Assembly: GCA_039621445.1 (NCBI GenBank)
Contig: CP154954.1
Span: 58,920,701 to 58,984,700, forward strand
Length of the DNA stretch: 64,000 nucleotides
Source of the DNA: Euglena gracilis
Taxonomy: Eukaryota; Euglenida; Euglenophyceae; Euglenales
Reading direction: 5' to 3'
Shown here piece after piece: positions 9,201-19,441 of this stretch. The notes below the pieces were generated by a model that saw nothing but the letters and a program-made list of their open reading frames with translations, made no database searches and was not told the DNA's origin. The position numbers were made by a program, and so were the translations under genes. The number at the start of each line of letters is the position of its first letter. Positions within the stretch are counted from its first letter, which is position 1.

Positions 9201-11717
9201 CGCGCCGTCGCCTGCCCCGCGTCTGAGTGGCACGAGCCCTCCCCCGCCCTGCAGTCCGCCCTGACGGCCCTCGGCTGGACGCTGCGCCGCAACCCCGCCT
9301 CCATCCTGGCCGCCGCCTGGCCTCAGCTCGCCCCCGAGAGCTCCTACCCTGGAGAGATCTGCCCCACCCCGGTCGACCGCTTTCCCCTCCCCGGTGCGGC
9401 ATTCACAGATGGCTCCCTCGGCCCCCATGGCGGTGCGGCCGTCTGGTGCCCGGACACGGAGACGTCCCGCCTCATCGCCGTCCCCTCTCCACGCAGCAGT
9501 ACGCACTGCGAGCTCGCCGCCCTCGGCACCGCCCTGTCCCTCCACCCCCCGGAGGTGTTCACAGATTCGCTGTGTTCCCTCCAGCTGCTCCGCCGCTGGG
9601 GACTCCGGACACCCTCCGCCATCCTCCGTTGCGCAGACCGGCTCGACGTCCGCCACGTTCTCGCCCTCGCCCACTCATCCTCCTGCCCGCCGACCCTGCG
9701 GAAGGTCAAGGCGCACGACGACGCGGCCCTCTCCGCCCGCCACCCCCTCGCCGTGGGCAACGACATGGCCGACTCCCTGGCCAAACAAGCAGCGCGCTCC
9801 CCCTGTCTCCCCACCTGGGACCCCCCAGCCGCCTGTCGCGATGCGGTAGAGCTGCTGAACGTCATGGGCACCCCAGTCCTGGACATCGAGCAGCAGTTCC
9901 CTCTGGCCTGGTGGCTCCGCCAGCACCGTGCGTGGGGCCCCCCAGGATCCCGCCCCCATCTCGAGCTCCTCTTCCCTCCGGACATGGCCTTCAACTGGAC
10001 AGCATCTGTCGGCATCTTTGCCCGGCCTTGTCTGCGCTCCAACGCCTTCCACCACCCCGTGGCCCCCGCCGTCTTCAAGTGGGTGGCTCGCGTACGTTCC
10101 GGCTGTCTCGCCACCCAAGCACGCCGCGTGCGGTGTGGCTTCACGGACGACCCCACGTGTCCGTGCTGCGGGGAGACGGACGAGGACGACCGTCACCTGC
10201 TGGCTGGCTGCCCTGCCACCGGCTCAGCGGATTGGCCGGTGGCCCTCCCGGAGCTATGGCTGTCCTCCGCCAACCGCCGCTCCCTCTCCATTCCCCCGCC
10301 ACCGACCCCCTGGATAACCGAGCATCATCTGCCTCTCACCGCCGCCCTGATCCCCGTGACGATCCTGGAGCACCACCCGGTGGCCCCCGCCGACGCCCTC
10401 TGCTTTCTCCGCTGCCTCCATGCTGCGCTGGCAGAACGGCTGGCGGAGCTGCTGAGCCGCCGCTACACCCTGCTGCTGTCCCCCGGAGGCTCCTCCGCGG
10501 AACCCACGGCCCCTCCATCACCCACAGCACCACCTCGCCTCCGCCGCCCCTGCCCGCTGCCGCTGGAGCGCCAGCTCACCGTCCAAGACCTTCGCCGCCT
10601 CGAGGTAGCTCGCCGTGCGGCCCCGCCCCTCCCACCGCCATCGACGCCTGTCCCGCCCCATGGCGAAGCCCGGCGCCTCTGGCTCCGCGCGCGGCTCCTC
10701 CGCTTGCTCGTCGAGGACATGGTCGTGTGCCCGGCACCCTCCGGCTGCGCCGCCCCAGCCTTCCTCGCCGTGTTCGAATCCACCACGGGTGAACTCTTCA
10801 CCGCCTCCCCTGGCACCCCATGCCAGGCCCGTGCCACCGCCATCGCTCGTGTCCTCGGCAACCTCATCCACGAAGGCGCCCCCCTCACCCGTCCTCTAGA
10901 GCGCATGCAGCGGCAGGGCACCTGGTACTATAATCGCTCCCCCCGTGCGGTCCTGGACACCGACGGCTGGCTTCGCTCCGCCTGTGCCCGGGAGGCCGCG
11001 CACCCCGCCACCGCCCTCCACATCTCGATGGGCTCCGTGGACGCCTCCCTCGCCGCGTGGATCCGGGATCACCGGTTCCTCCGCCCCGTCCTCCCGGAAC
11101 GTGGCGAGTGCAGCATGGCGCTCCTCCTGCTCTGGGAGACCGACCACGGCCGCCCCTTCCCCACCACGGCGGCTTCAGACCCGTCCAAGCTGCTCTCCGG
11201 CTTCGCCCGTCGCTTACACGAGCGTGTCCGGCGTGAGCCCGACCTCGAGTGGCTGCAGTTCAAAGACGTGCACCTCCCTTTGGCTCGTGGTCTCCCCGCC
11301 TCCCACCACGTCCGCTGGTCCGTCTCCATCGTGGAGCCCCCTGCCGGCCCTGGCACGGTGTGGTACACAGCCTTCGTCGCCCGATGGCAGTCCTACCTCC
11401 GCTCCTTAGTGGGTCCATCCCTCTCGCTGGCGCCGGTCGCCCCACTGGACGCCGTGTCCGCCACCCACCTCCCGCAGCCGCATCCTCCTCGCCCCCCGGG
11501 CACCCGCCAGTGCCGGCTCCGGTTCAGCCCATGCCTGCCCCGGCGACCCCGCGGACCCCGCCTGCCCCCCTCCAGGGCTCATCCAGCTCCCCGACGCCAG
11601 CCCCCCCGCCAGCACGGCCACGCCCCCCCCGGTCGTCCCCGCACCCCCCCATCCGGGCACGGCGCCCCGCCCCTCCACCGATGGACCCCCGGCCCCTCAA
11701 GCGGCAGTCCACCCTGA
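6273..11717 (+). CDS. LINE ORF2 polyprotein: APE endonuclease, reverse transcriptase, RNase H, zinc knuckle
   Basis: About 1,814 residues from the ATG at 6273. The frame is open further upstream, but only as the shadow of ORF1. N-terminal APE-type endonuclease at about 6330-7120: RIGTWNLSHW, the catalytic-glutamate motif QETHL, LLLGDWDGSV, a R-I-D-L-I-L strand and a terminal GGHSPAF histidine motif. Reverse transcriptase at about 7900-8900: AAPGLSGFPIAAWK, FASFDVVKCFDSLPW, NGLAKGCLASPDLL and the catalytic FADD at 8613-8624. RNase H at about 9395-9800: FTDGS, a glutamate in HCELAALG, VFTDS and NDMADSLAKQ. A CPCC-x8-H-x4-C zinc knuckle lies at about 10160-10212. The remaining 500 residues up to the stop match nothing I recognise and end in a Pro-rich tail. 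The enzyme nicks the target and copies its own RNA there. Confidence 0.93.
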   Translation: MPSVATLGALAPTGGVQAPVLRIGTWNLSHWTPAKVSAVAALTIDIRAVQETHLAAVLLERAHTTVRHFDLHLHHGRPAPPLAHSEHGRSVGVGFLCRRGLPVSPVVPQSPAWCRLALMRRLHAVSLAPRPHLPRGLLLMSVYAPLDRQAAERATFDLAFEELSHSLDMQVPTLLLGDWDGSVLPSRDYGSHSGRRRQPCPLLSHLTGPGAPWTDVHAALLPEPLPMTFRSPLSSGVVAASRIDLILANSAALALLRSASVDEDFRDGGHSPAFVSLALPSGRIDWHPPLPRPPPLLYSPSADLASSELWADLLRRWSSTSEAAALSPSSAHTLDSLSRAIHTALDRLVRLAGGWTTRSSARRPAYDSPTVLRLLGILTLLHRLEKLSSAPLPPGPWPWPWIQLLDSLLQRGVQLPRSSVPSLRCALAVEAASCRSTLDRELQVLRRARHSRWHDSLPRLWQERPAAIFRWLKAESIPFGSRPVLDAAGQQCLSHQDVDTAVRAFWVDDVLRQHADHCPAERWATFVSSEFGAHIPTSSWPSTPWSEERVRAALRGMRDAAAPGLSGFPIAAWKAMSPVWFAALARLLNLVEQDRRWPQEWLIAYGAMIPKSAGGARPHEVIYRVWSKGTIMLWSPVLQNFLLSDAVFGFRSQRSTLHAAQMLSDLAHSAAAAGSELWFASFDVVKCFDSLPWWAVFGTLRQVGVPEATVDCFEAFYRSLRRRFRYGCVDGAPWSATNGLAKGCLASPDLLNLLFEAFHRWAASSGCGLTVAGVHVASLSFADDLVVVGHDATAISTLVEAYLRWCSLLILRITKVQLWSSLGSGHSVSVGSSTFCSAPNFRFVGIELGLPEPVASRTHFSPRIRNAVAVANRLRSLPLPAAVCCTLWRTAVLLKALYGCQLRHVLPSDLTPLAAVGKSLFHKPPLQLNLWRSPDIAMGLPLGASAVREPIAEVRLLQLRWLQLLANSPSLVGTIHRAVACPASEWHEPSPALQSALTALGWTLRRNPASILAAAWPQLAPESSYPGEICPTPVDRFPLPGAAFTDGSLGPHGGAAVWCPDTETSRLIAVPSPRSSTHCELAALGTALSLHPPEVFTDSLCSLQLLRRWGLRTPSAILRCADRLDVRHVLALAHSSSCPPTLRKVKAHDDAALSARHPLAVGNDMADSLAKQAARSPCLPTWDPPAACRDAVELLNVMGTPVLDIEQQFPLAWWLRQHRAWGPPGSRPHLELLFPPDMAFNWTASVGIFARPCLRSNAFHHPVAPAVFKWVARVRSGCLATQARRVRCGFTDDPTCPCCGETDEDDRHLLAGCPATGSADWPVALPELWLSSANRRSLSIPPPPTPWITEHHLPLTAALIPVTILEHHPVAPADALCFLRCLHAALAERLAELLSRRYTLLLSPGGSSAEPTAPPSPTAPPRLRRPCPLPLERQLTVQDLRRLEVARRAAPPLPPPSTPVPPHGEARRLWLRARLLRLLVEDMVVCPAPSGCAAPAFLAVFESTTGELFTASPGTPCQARATAIARVLGNLIHEGAPLTRPLERMQRQGTWYYNRSPRAVLDTDGWLRSACAREAAHPATALHISMGSVDASLAAWIRDHRFLRPVLPERGECSMALLLLWETDHGRPFPTTAASDPSKLLSGFARRLHERVRREPDLEWLQFKDVHLPLARGLPASHHVRWSVSIVEPPAGPGTVWYTAFVARWQSYLRSLVGPSLSLAPVAPLDAVSATHLPQPHPPRPPGTRQCRLRFSPCLPRRPRGPRLPPSRAHPAPRRQPPRQHGHAPPGRPRTPPSGHGAPPLHRWTPGPSSGSPP

Positions 11718-11859
11718 CCGCCTGGATGCAGCCACCCCGCGCCCGGTCGCCACCCCACGGCCGGGCAACGGAGTGCCCTCCGACCTAGCCTCGGGGGGCG
11801 TGGGCGCGGGAATCACGGTGATGGCCTTCAGCCTCCGCCGTTGAGCCCATGCAGCGCCC

Positions 11860-11881
11860 GGTGATGGACGACTCCATCACC
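11860..11881 (+). other. 3'-terminal hairpin of the LINE
   Basis: A perfect 9-bp inverted repeat (GGTGATGGA, loop CGAC, TCCATCACC) lies 15 bp before the target duplication. LINEs that lack poly(A) tails are often recognised by their reverse transcriptase through a 3' stem-loop, so this is the likely RT recognition element. The role is inferred; the hairpin itself is directly visible. Confidence 0.7.
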
Positions 11882-11896
11882 TACCGAACCCCCCCC

Positions 11897-11914
11897 CCCA
11901 TTCTGGCCCTGCCA
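11897..11914 (+). repeat. LINE target-site duplication, right copy
   Basis: Exact 18-bp match to 3834-3851, immediately after the C-run that terminates the LINE. Confidence 0.9.
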
Positions 11915-12502
11915 CTGCCACCACCACGACATTTAATAGAGAAGACATCCTACGTATTGACCACAGTAAACCAAAGCAAACCTGAAGGTCTGTCCTGGGG
12001 GGCTGGATGTGCTGGTGAGCGGCGCTCGATTCTACTTTTAAATCAACAACTCAAACTGGACTTCAAAATTTCAAAGTCGACTTCGAGATTGTAGGGTTGA
12101 CTTAGGTTCAACTCTTCGGACAGAAAAATAATAATTCATAATTCATTCTCCAACATCTAAACGGAAACCCACTGTGGATGGAATTGACAAATTAACTTTT
12201 TTTTGAAAAAAGACTGAAACTCAAAGGGTGACGCAGAATAGCATCCTCTACCACCCTGCACACATCAAGTCACCTATTTACACAATGCACATGATGGGGT
12301 GGTATTTGAAGATTCTGGTTAGCTATGGCCCCTCATTAGGAAAGGAGCTAATAGACTGGGCCCATTACTACTTCAATATGCCTCCCCCCGGGCTTCCGCC
12401 GCCTCATCGCACAGGCCATCACAGGCCGTCATGCTGTCTCTCAAGAGCTAACACACTTTACTGGGAGGATTTAAGACACCTCAGGCTCTCCACTTTGCCA
12501 TT
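11915..12502. other. No gene recognised
   Basis: AT-richer intergenic DNA between the LINE and the first DIRS element. Only short frames without recognisable domains are present. Confidence 0.5.
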
Positions 12503-12839
12503 GTGAGGCCATGACTTGCTCCCGGACGGTGTTGTGTGATTGTTCACTGGGCTGTGTTATGAGTCACCGTTTAGTGCCTTTTATCAACGGTGTTGGCTGC
12601 TTCTTCACTTGCCCTTCGACCCCGAGAAGAAAGGAAAAGAGTTCACGAACGAAGAAGAACCAAGAACAGAAGGTAATATAAATTCAACATCCTGAAGGAC
12701 ACGAACCAGACAAATATCAAGTATCAAGTGAGAAGTCAATCATCAAATTATAATTCTATATTAAATAACCAAAGCAGTGGAAAATAAAACCGAAGTATAA
12801 TGCCGCGGACGTCCTGGAGCAGTGGCCGCAGCAGCTGGA

Positions 12840-14560
12840 GAACTTGGGGAAGTGGTCAAAACGTGGCAAACCGCGGCTTTTCTTCTCCCCCCAGACGCCC
12901 ACTACAGAAATTTCCCAACTCAAAACCACTCCCAGTGACGCCCACGGTCCTTGGACCCTTGTGACCGGAAGGCCCAGAAGACAGAAGTCAGCCCCAGCCG
13001 TTGGTGGGGCAAAGGAGGGGCCATGGGGGCCCCCCAATTAATCCAACAAAACAACTCCTGTCGTGGGAAAAAGGGGGGGCCGCAGCAGCCTCCCCAGATT
13101 TCCAGTGGGGTTGGAGGCCAATACGAACTCAAGGGCTGGAAGACCAACAGTTGGATTATGGAAACAAGTTAACACAAGGAAACCTTGCAGGCCAGCAGCG
13201 TGGACCCGCAGTGACCACCAAGAATTTAAGGAGCATCATGCTGGAGAAATCCCCCGAGGAACCCAGAGCGGCCCTCTTCCAAAAAGGGAGAAAAAGTGAC
13301 CAAAAGTGGCCCTTTCAACGACCCAGCCCCAGGAGGAAAAGGGACCCAGAGTAGCACTTTTGAAGGGAGGGGCAGTAATTCCCCCAACAGTTATTTCTAA
13401 ATTCCAAATTATTCAATCAAGGGGGAGGACCCACACAGGCCACCTATGGTATGTCAACCAACCACATCAGCATGAATAAGACCAGATAGGAAAAACAGCG
13501 ACATTAAGACCTATGGTAGGTCTTTCAGCAACAAGGTGCTCCAGAGAGGTGAGCAGAGAGGGACAGAACGCGTGCACATCGCCACAGAAATACTTTTTTT
13601 CCAGAGGCCACAGCCCTATTGGACCTAGGAGTACAATGCTCAACCCCCAAGCCCAGCCACCCCCCAAAAATTATCTTATCAGGAAATGAATTCCATGGAG
13701 GAAAAATGTGGAGACAACCAGCTTCATGAAAGGTAGCAAAAAAGTGTGAAATGGAGGATAAAAATTACCCCCAACAACATTTCAGCTCATCAGGGGTGGC
13801 ATTCAACCCCCCTGGGTAAGTCCGGCAAATTGTCCACCCACTCAAAACCCAGAGCAAAATTGAACCTACACCAAGCAGGAAAAATACTGCAGGATTACGA
13901 AAAATCCGGATTCGTAAAGAGGGTGAGGGATTCCACCACCCAGCACCTGATCCCTCGGTTTCTGATTTCAAAAACAGAGGGGGGGAAGAAAAATGGAGAT
14001 TAATAAGCCATTGCAGGGAACTAAATCAAAGGTTCCAAGTGAAACCTTTCACGCTGGATCACATCCAGCACATTTTTCCAGTGTTGAGAAAAGGCCGACG
14101 TAAGCAAAAAAAATACCTAAAGGATGCTTTCTTCCACATCCCAGTGAGCCAGGCCCTAAGGACATTCTTAAGACATCAGGTGGGGGGGCAGACCTGCAAA
14201 TTACAGGCAGGCTGTTTTGGCCTAAAAGTTATGCCCCAAATTTTCCTGTCAGCAATGAATATATTCAAAAACCTGTTGAGGAAAAGGGGCATCCAGGCAT
14301 TTTTTTTACATGGACGACATTTTGCTGGTGGCACAACAAAAAGAATCTTACAAAATCACCTGAGCACAGTTGTCAGGGATTTGATCAAATTAGGATTCAA
14401 AATAAACCTAAAAAAGTCCACCCTGCAGCCCACATAAATCCTCAATCACCGTGGGTGTCAAATAAACTTACAGGATTTAAAATTACAGGTGCCCCCCAGA
14501 AGATAAAAGCAATAAAAACAGCTGAAAAATATGCTGCAGAAACAGTACGTGTCAAAAGGG
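12840..14560 (+). pseudogene. DIRS copy A, gag-like and 5' RT portion
   Basis: A gag-like region at about 12890-13330 keeps a WTLVTGRPRRQK-like segment that corresponds to GPWQTVVRRPRKGQKQ of copy D. The RT portion at 13860-14540 keeps KPFTLDHIQHIFPVL, KYLKDAFFHIP, LRTFLRHQVGGQT and MPQIFLSAMN. The region of the YLDD box reads as FFLHGRHFAGG in the open frame, showing frameshift decay. It continues after the LTR insertion at 23753. Confidence 0.8.
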
Positions 14561-14563
14561 CTG

Positions 14564-15137
14564 TGTCGGCTGTCGGCCCGCCGACAGCCGGTTTCTCGAC
14601 ATTCCCCCCGCGATAGGACTCACCCAGTGGGTAGGCAGCTCCCGAAGTCAATTGGAAGGTGAGCTAAATGTTGCAGAACTGGAAATACAAAAGAAAAGAA
14701 TGAAGGAGCAAGGCATTCCATTCCAAAATCATTGTCTGTATGTTCATCTCACCCACTGCAAGCACAGGTGTGTCTGACCAAGGTGTGCAGGTTCCTTGTG
14801 TGTGCTTTGCCTTTTGAATCAAGTCCATGCTAAAAAGGTTCTTCTCTGTGGTTTTCTTTGTATTCAAGGACAGAAAAAGCCATTTTCAGTTCAAAGTTTT
14901 TGGATCCTACGCCGGTATGCCAACCCAGCCACTTACAGGGGGCAAAAAGCCGGGCTTCCGGCCCTGATCCCTCCGGAGGCTCTTTTTATTGAAAAACCCT
15001 GGGGCTGGGTGGTGACCGTAGGTGGGGGAAACGGAAGAAGAAGTCGGTCGGGCTCTCCATTCCCCAGGCATTTTAATTCATTCCGTTCCACTACTTTTAC
15101 CTTCCTCTCCCTTTTTTCTTAAAACCCCCCACCGACA
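14564..15137 (+). repeat. LTR 1
   Basis: 574 bp, nearly identical to LTR 2; differences include C-for-A at the GTAGGCAGCTCC site and CCAGTGG versus CCGGTGG. A small hairpin (GGCTGTCGGC/GCCGACAGCC) lies at the very start. Confidence 0.88.
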
Positions 15138-15150
15138 TGGTAAGCAGAGG
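15138..15150 (+). other. Primer-binding site, initiator-tRNA-like
   Basis: The sequence TGGTAAGCAGAGG starts at the first base after LTR 1. The usual complement of the 3' end of eukaryotic initiator methionine tRNA is TGGTAGCAGAGG, so this is a match with one inserted A. The same sequence follows LTR 2 at 19442-19454. Confidence 0.7.
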
Positions 15151-18100
15151 TTTGCTGCTGGGCTGTGCCCAGCAGAATATTTTTGAAATCTGTGGTTTCT
15201 TTGGAATCTGCACACCATAAATCTGGAATCTGTGCACCAGTTTGTGCTGTAAATTGTGGGTGAACATTTTCATCTGGTGTTTTTGCAAATAAAATGGAAT
15301 CGACCTGTGAGCAAGGCTCTGGGGGGAAGGACACTGAAAACGGCCCAGATTTTTGCAATTCCCAGTGGTAGGGGAACGGGCCAGGTTGAGTGTCAGTCGA
15401 GAGCCAAGCTCTAGCTCCAGGTTGTCGGGTGTGATTTTTTTCTGTGGCTTGTGGTTTTGTCAGTGACTTATTTTCAGCAATTTTTTCCCAAATCAGGCTG
15501 TGCTTTTTGAACGAACTGTGGAATCCAATCTGGAAGATATTTTTTCTGGCAGAAGTTTTCATTTTCAGGTTTTCATTTTCATTGGTCGTTTTACAGTTAT
15601 GGCTGTGGGAAAGTCAAGTTTACGTTTTCTTCACCAGTGATTCAAGTTTTTTATCGTTTTCTGGTTGTTGATTTTTTCGGATCAACCTCAGAATGCTTGA
15701 AGCATGTCATTTTTGAGAACACCGTTTTCTCTGGGGTGCACAGTACCCTTTTACTTGGGCTCAAGCAGCCAGACAAACAGTTCCAATGTTTTGTGAGTCC
15801 CAGTTTGGCTTTGATCGGGGTGAGTTCACTGCAGAATTGGCAGGTGCTCAATCCACAGATCAGGACATCATTTCAGTGGGTTTGTATGCTGGTCCCATGC
15901 ATTTGTGGGCTCCGAGTCCATCTTTTGGGAGAGGTTTACTGGTTTGTTCAGTGACTTTTTTCCTGTCTGGGACATGCATCGACCTGTTCCATTTTCACAG
16001 TTTTGTTGTTTCACTCAGTTTCGGTGTGCTTCCAGTGAGGCAGCCCAGTTCGGTTTTGGGTTATGCCGTTTCGAGGGGAAAATAACACCTCTGTCGAACA
16101 CTGGCAGGAAGAGTAATTTTCATTCATTCTTGGGATTGACTGGTCAAATAGGGGAACCGGGTGTGTAAATCCGGGAGGAACAGACACCCCGGTCGACACA
16201 CACTTAAGGGCCCAGGGATCCTGAGTTCAGTGGTGTTCAGTTTTCAGTTCAGTGTTCAGTTGTTCAGTTTCAGTTCAGTGGTTTTGTCTTTGGTCGCGAC
16301 CTGGGGAATTTTTTGTGACCAACCCGAGTTTTCAGTTGATGAGTAACGAGGTGGGGAACATACACAAGAGGTGCTGTGGCCACACCATCTCTTGTATAAA
16401 CCCCCAAGAAACGAAATCAGCTGGGACATATGGGTGGTTGCATTTTCTGAGAGCCCCATTCCGGAAAATCTCAGAGTCATCATTGGGCAGCTGAGGGTGT
16501 TGTTCAGCTGCATAATCGCCAGAATTTTGTTTCAAGAAATTTGGTTGTATTGTCAAGCCTGTTGGGAAACAAAGTCCACCAGAATATTTCTGGAAAGAAT
16601 CCCAAAGTGGTGGCAAAGCTCATTTATTCCTTGTCCTGTGTGATCTGTTGGCCAATTGGTGAGCCATAATCTCAATCTCATCTGGGTTGGTTTGCTTGGT
16701 TGTGGTCGGCTGCACATTTTTCCAACAGCAGCACTGATTTTTTGATTTTTCCAACAGCTGCGTTTTGTGTTGCAGCCTGTTGCTGGGGATGCTTTTGTCG
16801 TAATGGGGTTCCTCCCTTCCCCAATTGCCATGAGGTGTTCGGCAATATGATAGACAATGATGCATTCTAGTTTTTTTTTGTTGTGGTTTGGCCACACCGG
16901 GCAAATTAATCTGTGATGGGTGTTGTGAAGAGGCAGCCATGGGGTCCAGCTTCAGTGATGTTTGTTGCTGTGTTTGGTTTTTTTTGGTTCTTTTTTCCCC
17001 TCGTGCAGGTTTTCAACTCAACAACGCAAGGAGCAAGTTCGAGAATGTCACCGTGGAGAATTTATCAAGAATTTTGCAATTTGGACTACCACAAGCAGAA
17101 TTTCGTTGCCACGGTGGACACTTGGAAGTGGTGTTGTTACCCCTGGGAAGTTTAATGCTGAGCTTTGGTGTGTCGAAGCCTGGGCTGATAATTGATTCAG
17201 GGCTGAAGCCCAGGATTCATTCTCCCGCTCTGAGACAGTCTCAACTATCCCCAAGCGGGGTGGCCTCGCTGTACGGGGGGGGGGCTGCCCAAATAGACTC
17301 GGCAATCAGTTTGGGAATGTGAAGCCCAGGTTGAATTAATTGAGGTGTTGCCCTCCGGCCCCTTTTGCGGGGGGGGGGGGGGGCAGTGCGAAGTCCCATC
17401 CTTTGGAGTTGTTTGATTTCATTCGGTTTGGACAAGAGGCCCAGGTTTGTCATTTTTTGTTTGGGTTTAGAGGTTGAACCCAGGTTATTCCCCTTGCCTC
17501 TTGTTGGGGGGGGGGGCAGCAAAAAATCGCCTTGGTTGCGAGACTTGGATTTAAATTTTTGGGTTTTTTGAGTTTGCCAAGTCGTTTGACCCCCATTGCC
17601 CCATGTGACTGGGGGGGGGGGCAGTGAGAGTATTCGGAGAGTCGAATTCTTCGGGATTTTTGAAGTTGCTGGAGACCCCTTGCCCTCACGGCTGTGTTGC
17701 CCGGGGGGAGGGGGGCAGATCGGTTGATTATCACGGATATTGTGATTCGGTTTGGCAGTCTGTGCAGTCCACAGTTGTGGGATGTTACGTGGCTGACTTT
17801 GGGTTGGAGGTTGGAATTCATGGTTGGATTTGTTGAGGGCTTTTGCAGGCCCTGGTTTGGTGGAGGATTCATTTGTGCTGAAAACCTGGGAATTTTGACT
17901 TTTTTCCCAAGGACAAAACCGAGTTTGGATTTTTCAGACTTCGGTTTGGATTTTGAGAACTGTAAGTTTCATATGGAACATTCGAACTCGGGGGGGGGGG
18001 GACCCTCCTCAGGCCCTGGTGTGGGCCAACGAAAACAGCCACGTGGGCACTCAAGCCCTGTGATATAAGTGGCTGAGGGCCAATGTGAAGCCCTGTTCTG

Positions 18101-18856
18101 CGTCCAACAAAAGAAAATCGACCCAGTCATTTTTTGTCGGAATGCATGACGAGGGAGAGAGCGTGCATGCACACAAAACACACAACCGCACGCGCCATTG
18201 TACACTATTCCCATATAACCGTCTTACCCTCTCACCTACTCGCCATTTCTCACCTCTTCGCTGTTTCACCGACATTCCATTTTTTTTCTCTTCACTGGAA
18301 AGGAATGCTTCGCTCTTCCTTTCTTTTTTTTTACCCAGTCAAAGAATTACGCCGGGCACTGTGAGCCAAGTCCCTTATTCCAAAGAATTTCGTTTCTTCA
18401 CAAAAAGAAATCAACGAATTTTCAGTTGTTATTGTTTGGATTCTTTCCTTCCTCACCAGGGGCAATATTCTTGAACGCTGCCAAAGGGACGTTTTAATTA
18501 AGGCAGTGTGAGGGACAGGCCTGGGGGGAAGTGTGCCCGAAGATTTTTTTGTTTTCGATTCTTTTATGTGTTCCAAGTTCCTTTTGCAAACACAAGTTCG
18601 GACTCAACAAAGTACAAGAATTCCCCCAGATTTTTTGTGGGACGTTTCTTTCTCCCTTCCACCACCGGTGGTGGGGGGGGGCTGGCCCCATTTTCACCTG
18701 ATTTTTCAGGTGCCCCTAAAAGCACTATCAAGTTGCTTGGGGGGGGGTCACCACAGCCATTCAAAAAAAAAAACGCACCCGGCGGCCAAAACGGCCCAAC
18801 CAAAAAAAATATTCCCCCGTTTGTGGGGGGGCCAAAATTGGTCCGACTAACGTCGC

Positions 18857-18867
18857 AAGGGAGGGGG
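18857..18867 (+). other. Polypurine tract before LTR 2
   Basis: AAGGGAGGGGG directly abuts the TGTCGG start of LTR 2. The same tract precedes LTR 3 at 23164-23174. It is the expected primer for plus-strand synthesis. Confidence 0.8.
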
Positions 18868-19441
18868 TGTCGGCTGTCGGCCCGCCGACAGCCGGTTTCT
18901 CGACATTCCCCCCGCGATAGGACTCACCCGGTGGGTAGGAAGCTCCCGAAGTCAATTGGAAGGTGAGCAAAATGTTGCAGAACTGGAAATACAAAAGAAA
19001 AGAATGAAGGAGCAAGGCATTCCATTCCAAAATCATTGTCTGTATGTTCATCTCACCCACTGCAAGCACAGGTGTGTCTGACCAAGGTGTGCAGGTTCCT
19101 TGTGTGTGCTTTGCCTTTTGAATCAAGTCCATGCTAAAAAGGTTCTTCTCTGTGGTTTTCTTTGTATTCAAGGACAGAAAAAGCCATTTTCAGTTCAAAG
19201 TTTTTGGATCCTACGCCGGTATGCCAACCCAGCCACTTACAGGGGGCAAAAAGCCGGGCTTCCGGCCCTGATCCCTCCGGAGGCTCTTTTTATTGAAAAA
19301 CCCTGGGGCTGGGTGGTGACCGTAGGTGGGGGAAACGGAAGAAGAAGTCGGTCGGGCTCTCCATTCCCCAGGCATTTTAATTCATTCCGTTCCACTACTT
19401 TTACCTTCCTCTCCCTTTTTTCTTAAAACCCCCCACCGACA
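18868..19441 (+). repeat. LTR 2 (shared middle LTR)
   Basis: 574 bp; same ends as LTR 1, with only a few substitutions. Confidence 0.88.

Larger units (their letters stand above)
3852..11896 (+). mobile_element. Full-length GC-rich LINE (APE + RT + RNase H)
   Basis: An about 8.05-kb non-LTR retrotransposon bounded by an exact 18-bp target-site duplication. It has a short 5' UTR, ORF1 (3902-6280), ORF2 (6273-11717) and a 3' UTR of about 180 bp that ends in a hairpin and a C-run. There is no poly(A) tail. Domain order in ORF2 (APE endonuclease, RT, RNase H, CCHC zinc knuckle) matches the I/R1/Tad-type group of LINEs. Both ORFs are open over their full length, so the copy is probably young. Its base composition (strongly GC, C at third positions) differs sharply from the surrounding DNA. 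Confidence 0.93.
15138..18867 (+). other. LTR element internal region, copy 1 (non-coding)
   Basis: 3,730 bp without a credible protein gene. The longest frame is about 147 residues and has no motif. Several poly-G runs (for example 17371-17385 and 17506-17517) differ in length between the two internal copies, as expected of homopolymer slippage. It ends in the polypurine tract at 18857-18867. Confidence 0.85.

Noticed and set aside
9227-10792. 521-residue plus-strand frame overlapping ORF2
   Set aside because: Pro/Arg/Ala-rich out-of-frame translation of ORF2; RNase H motifs are in the ORF2 frame.
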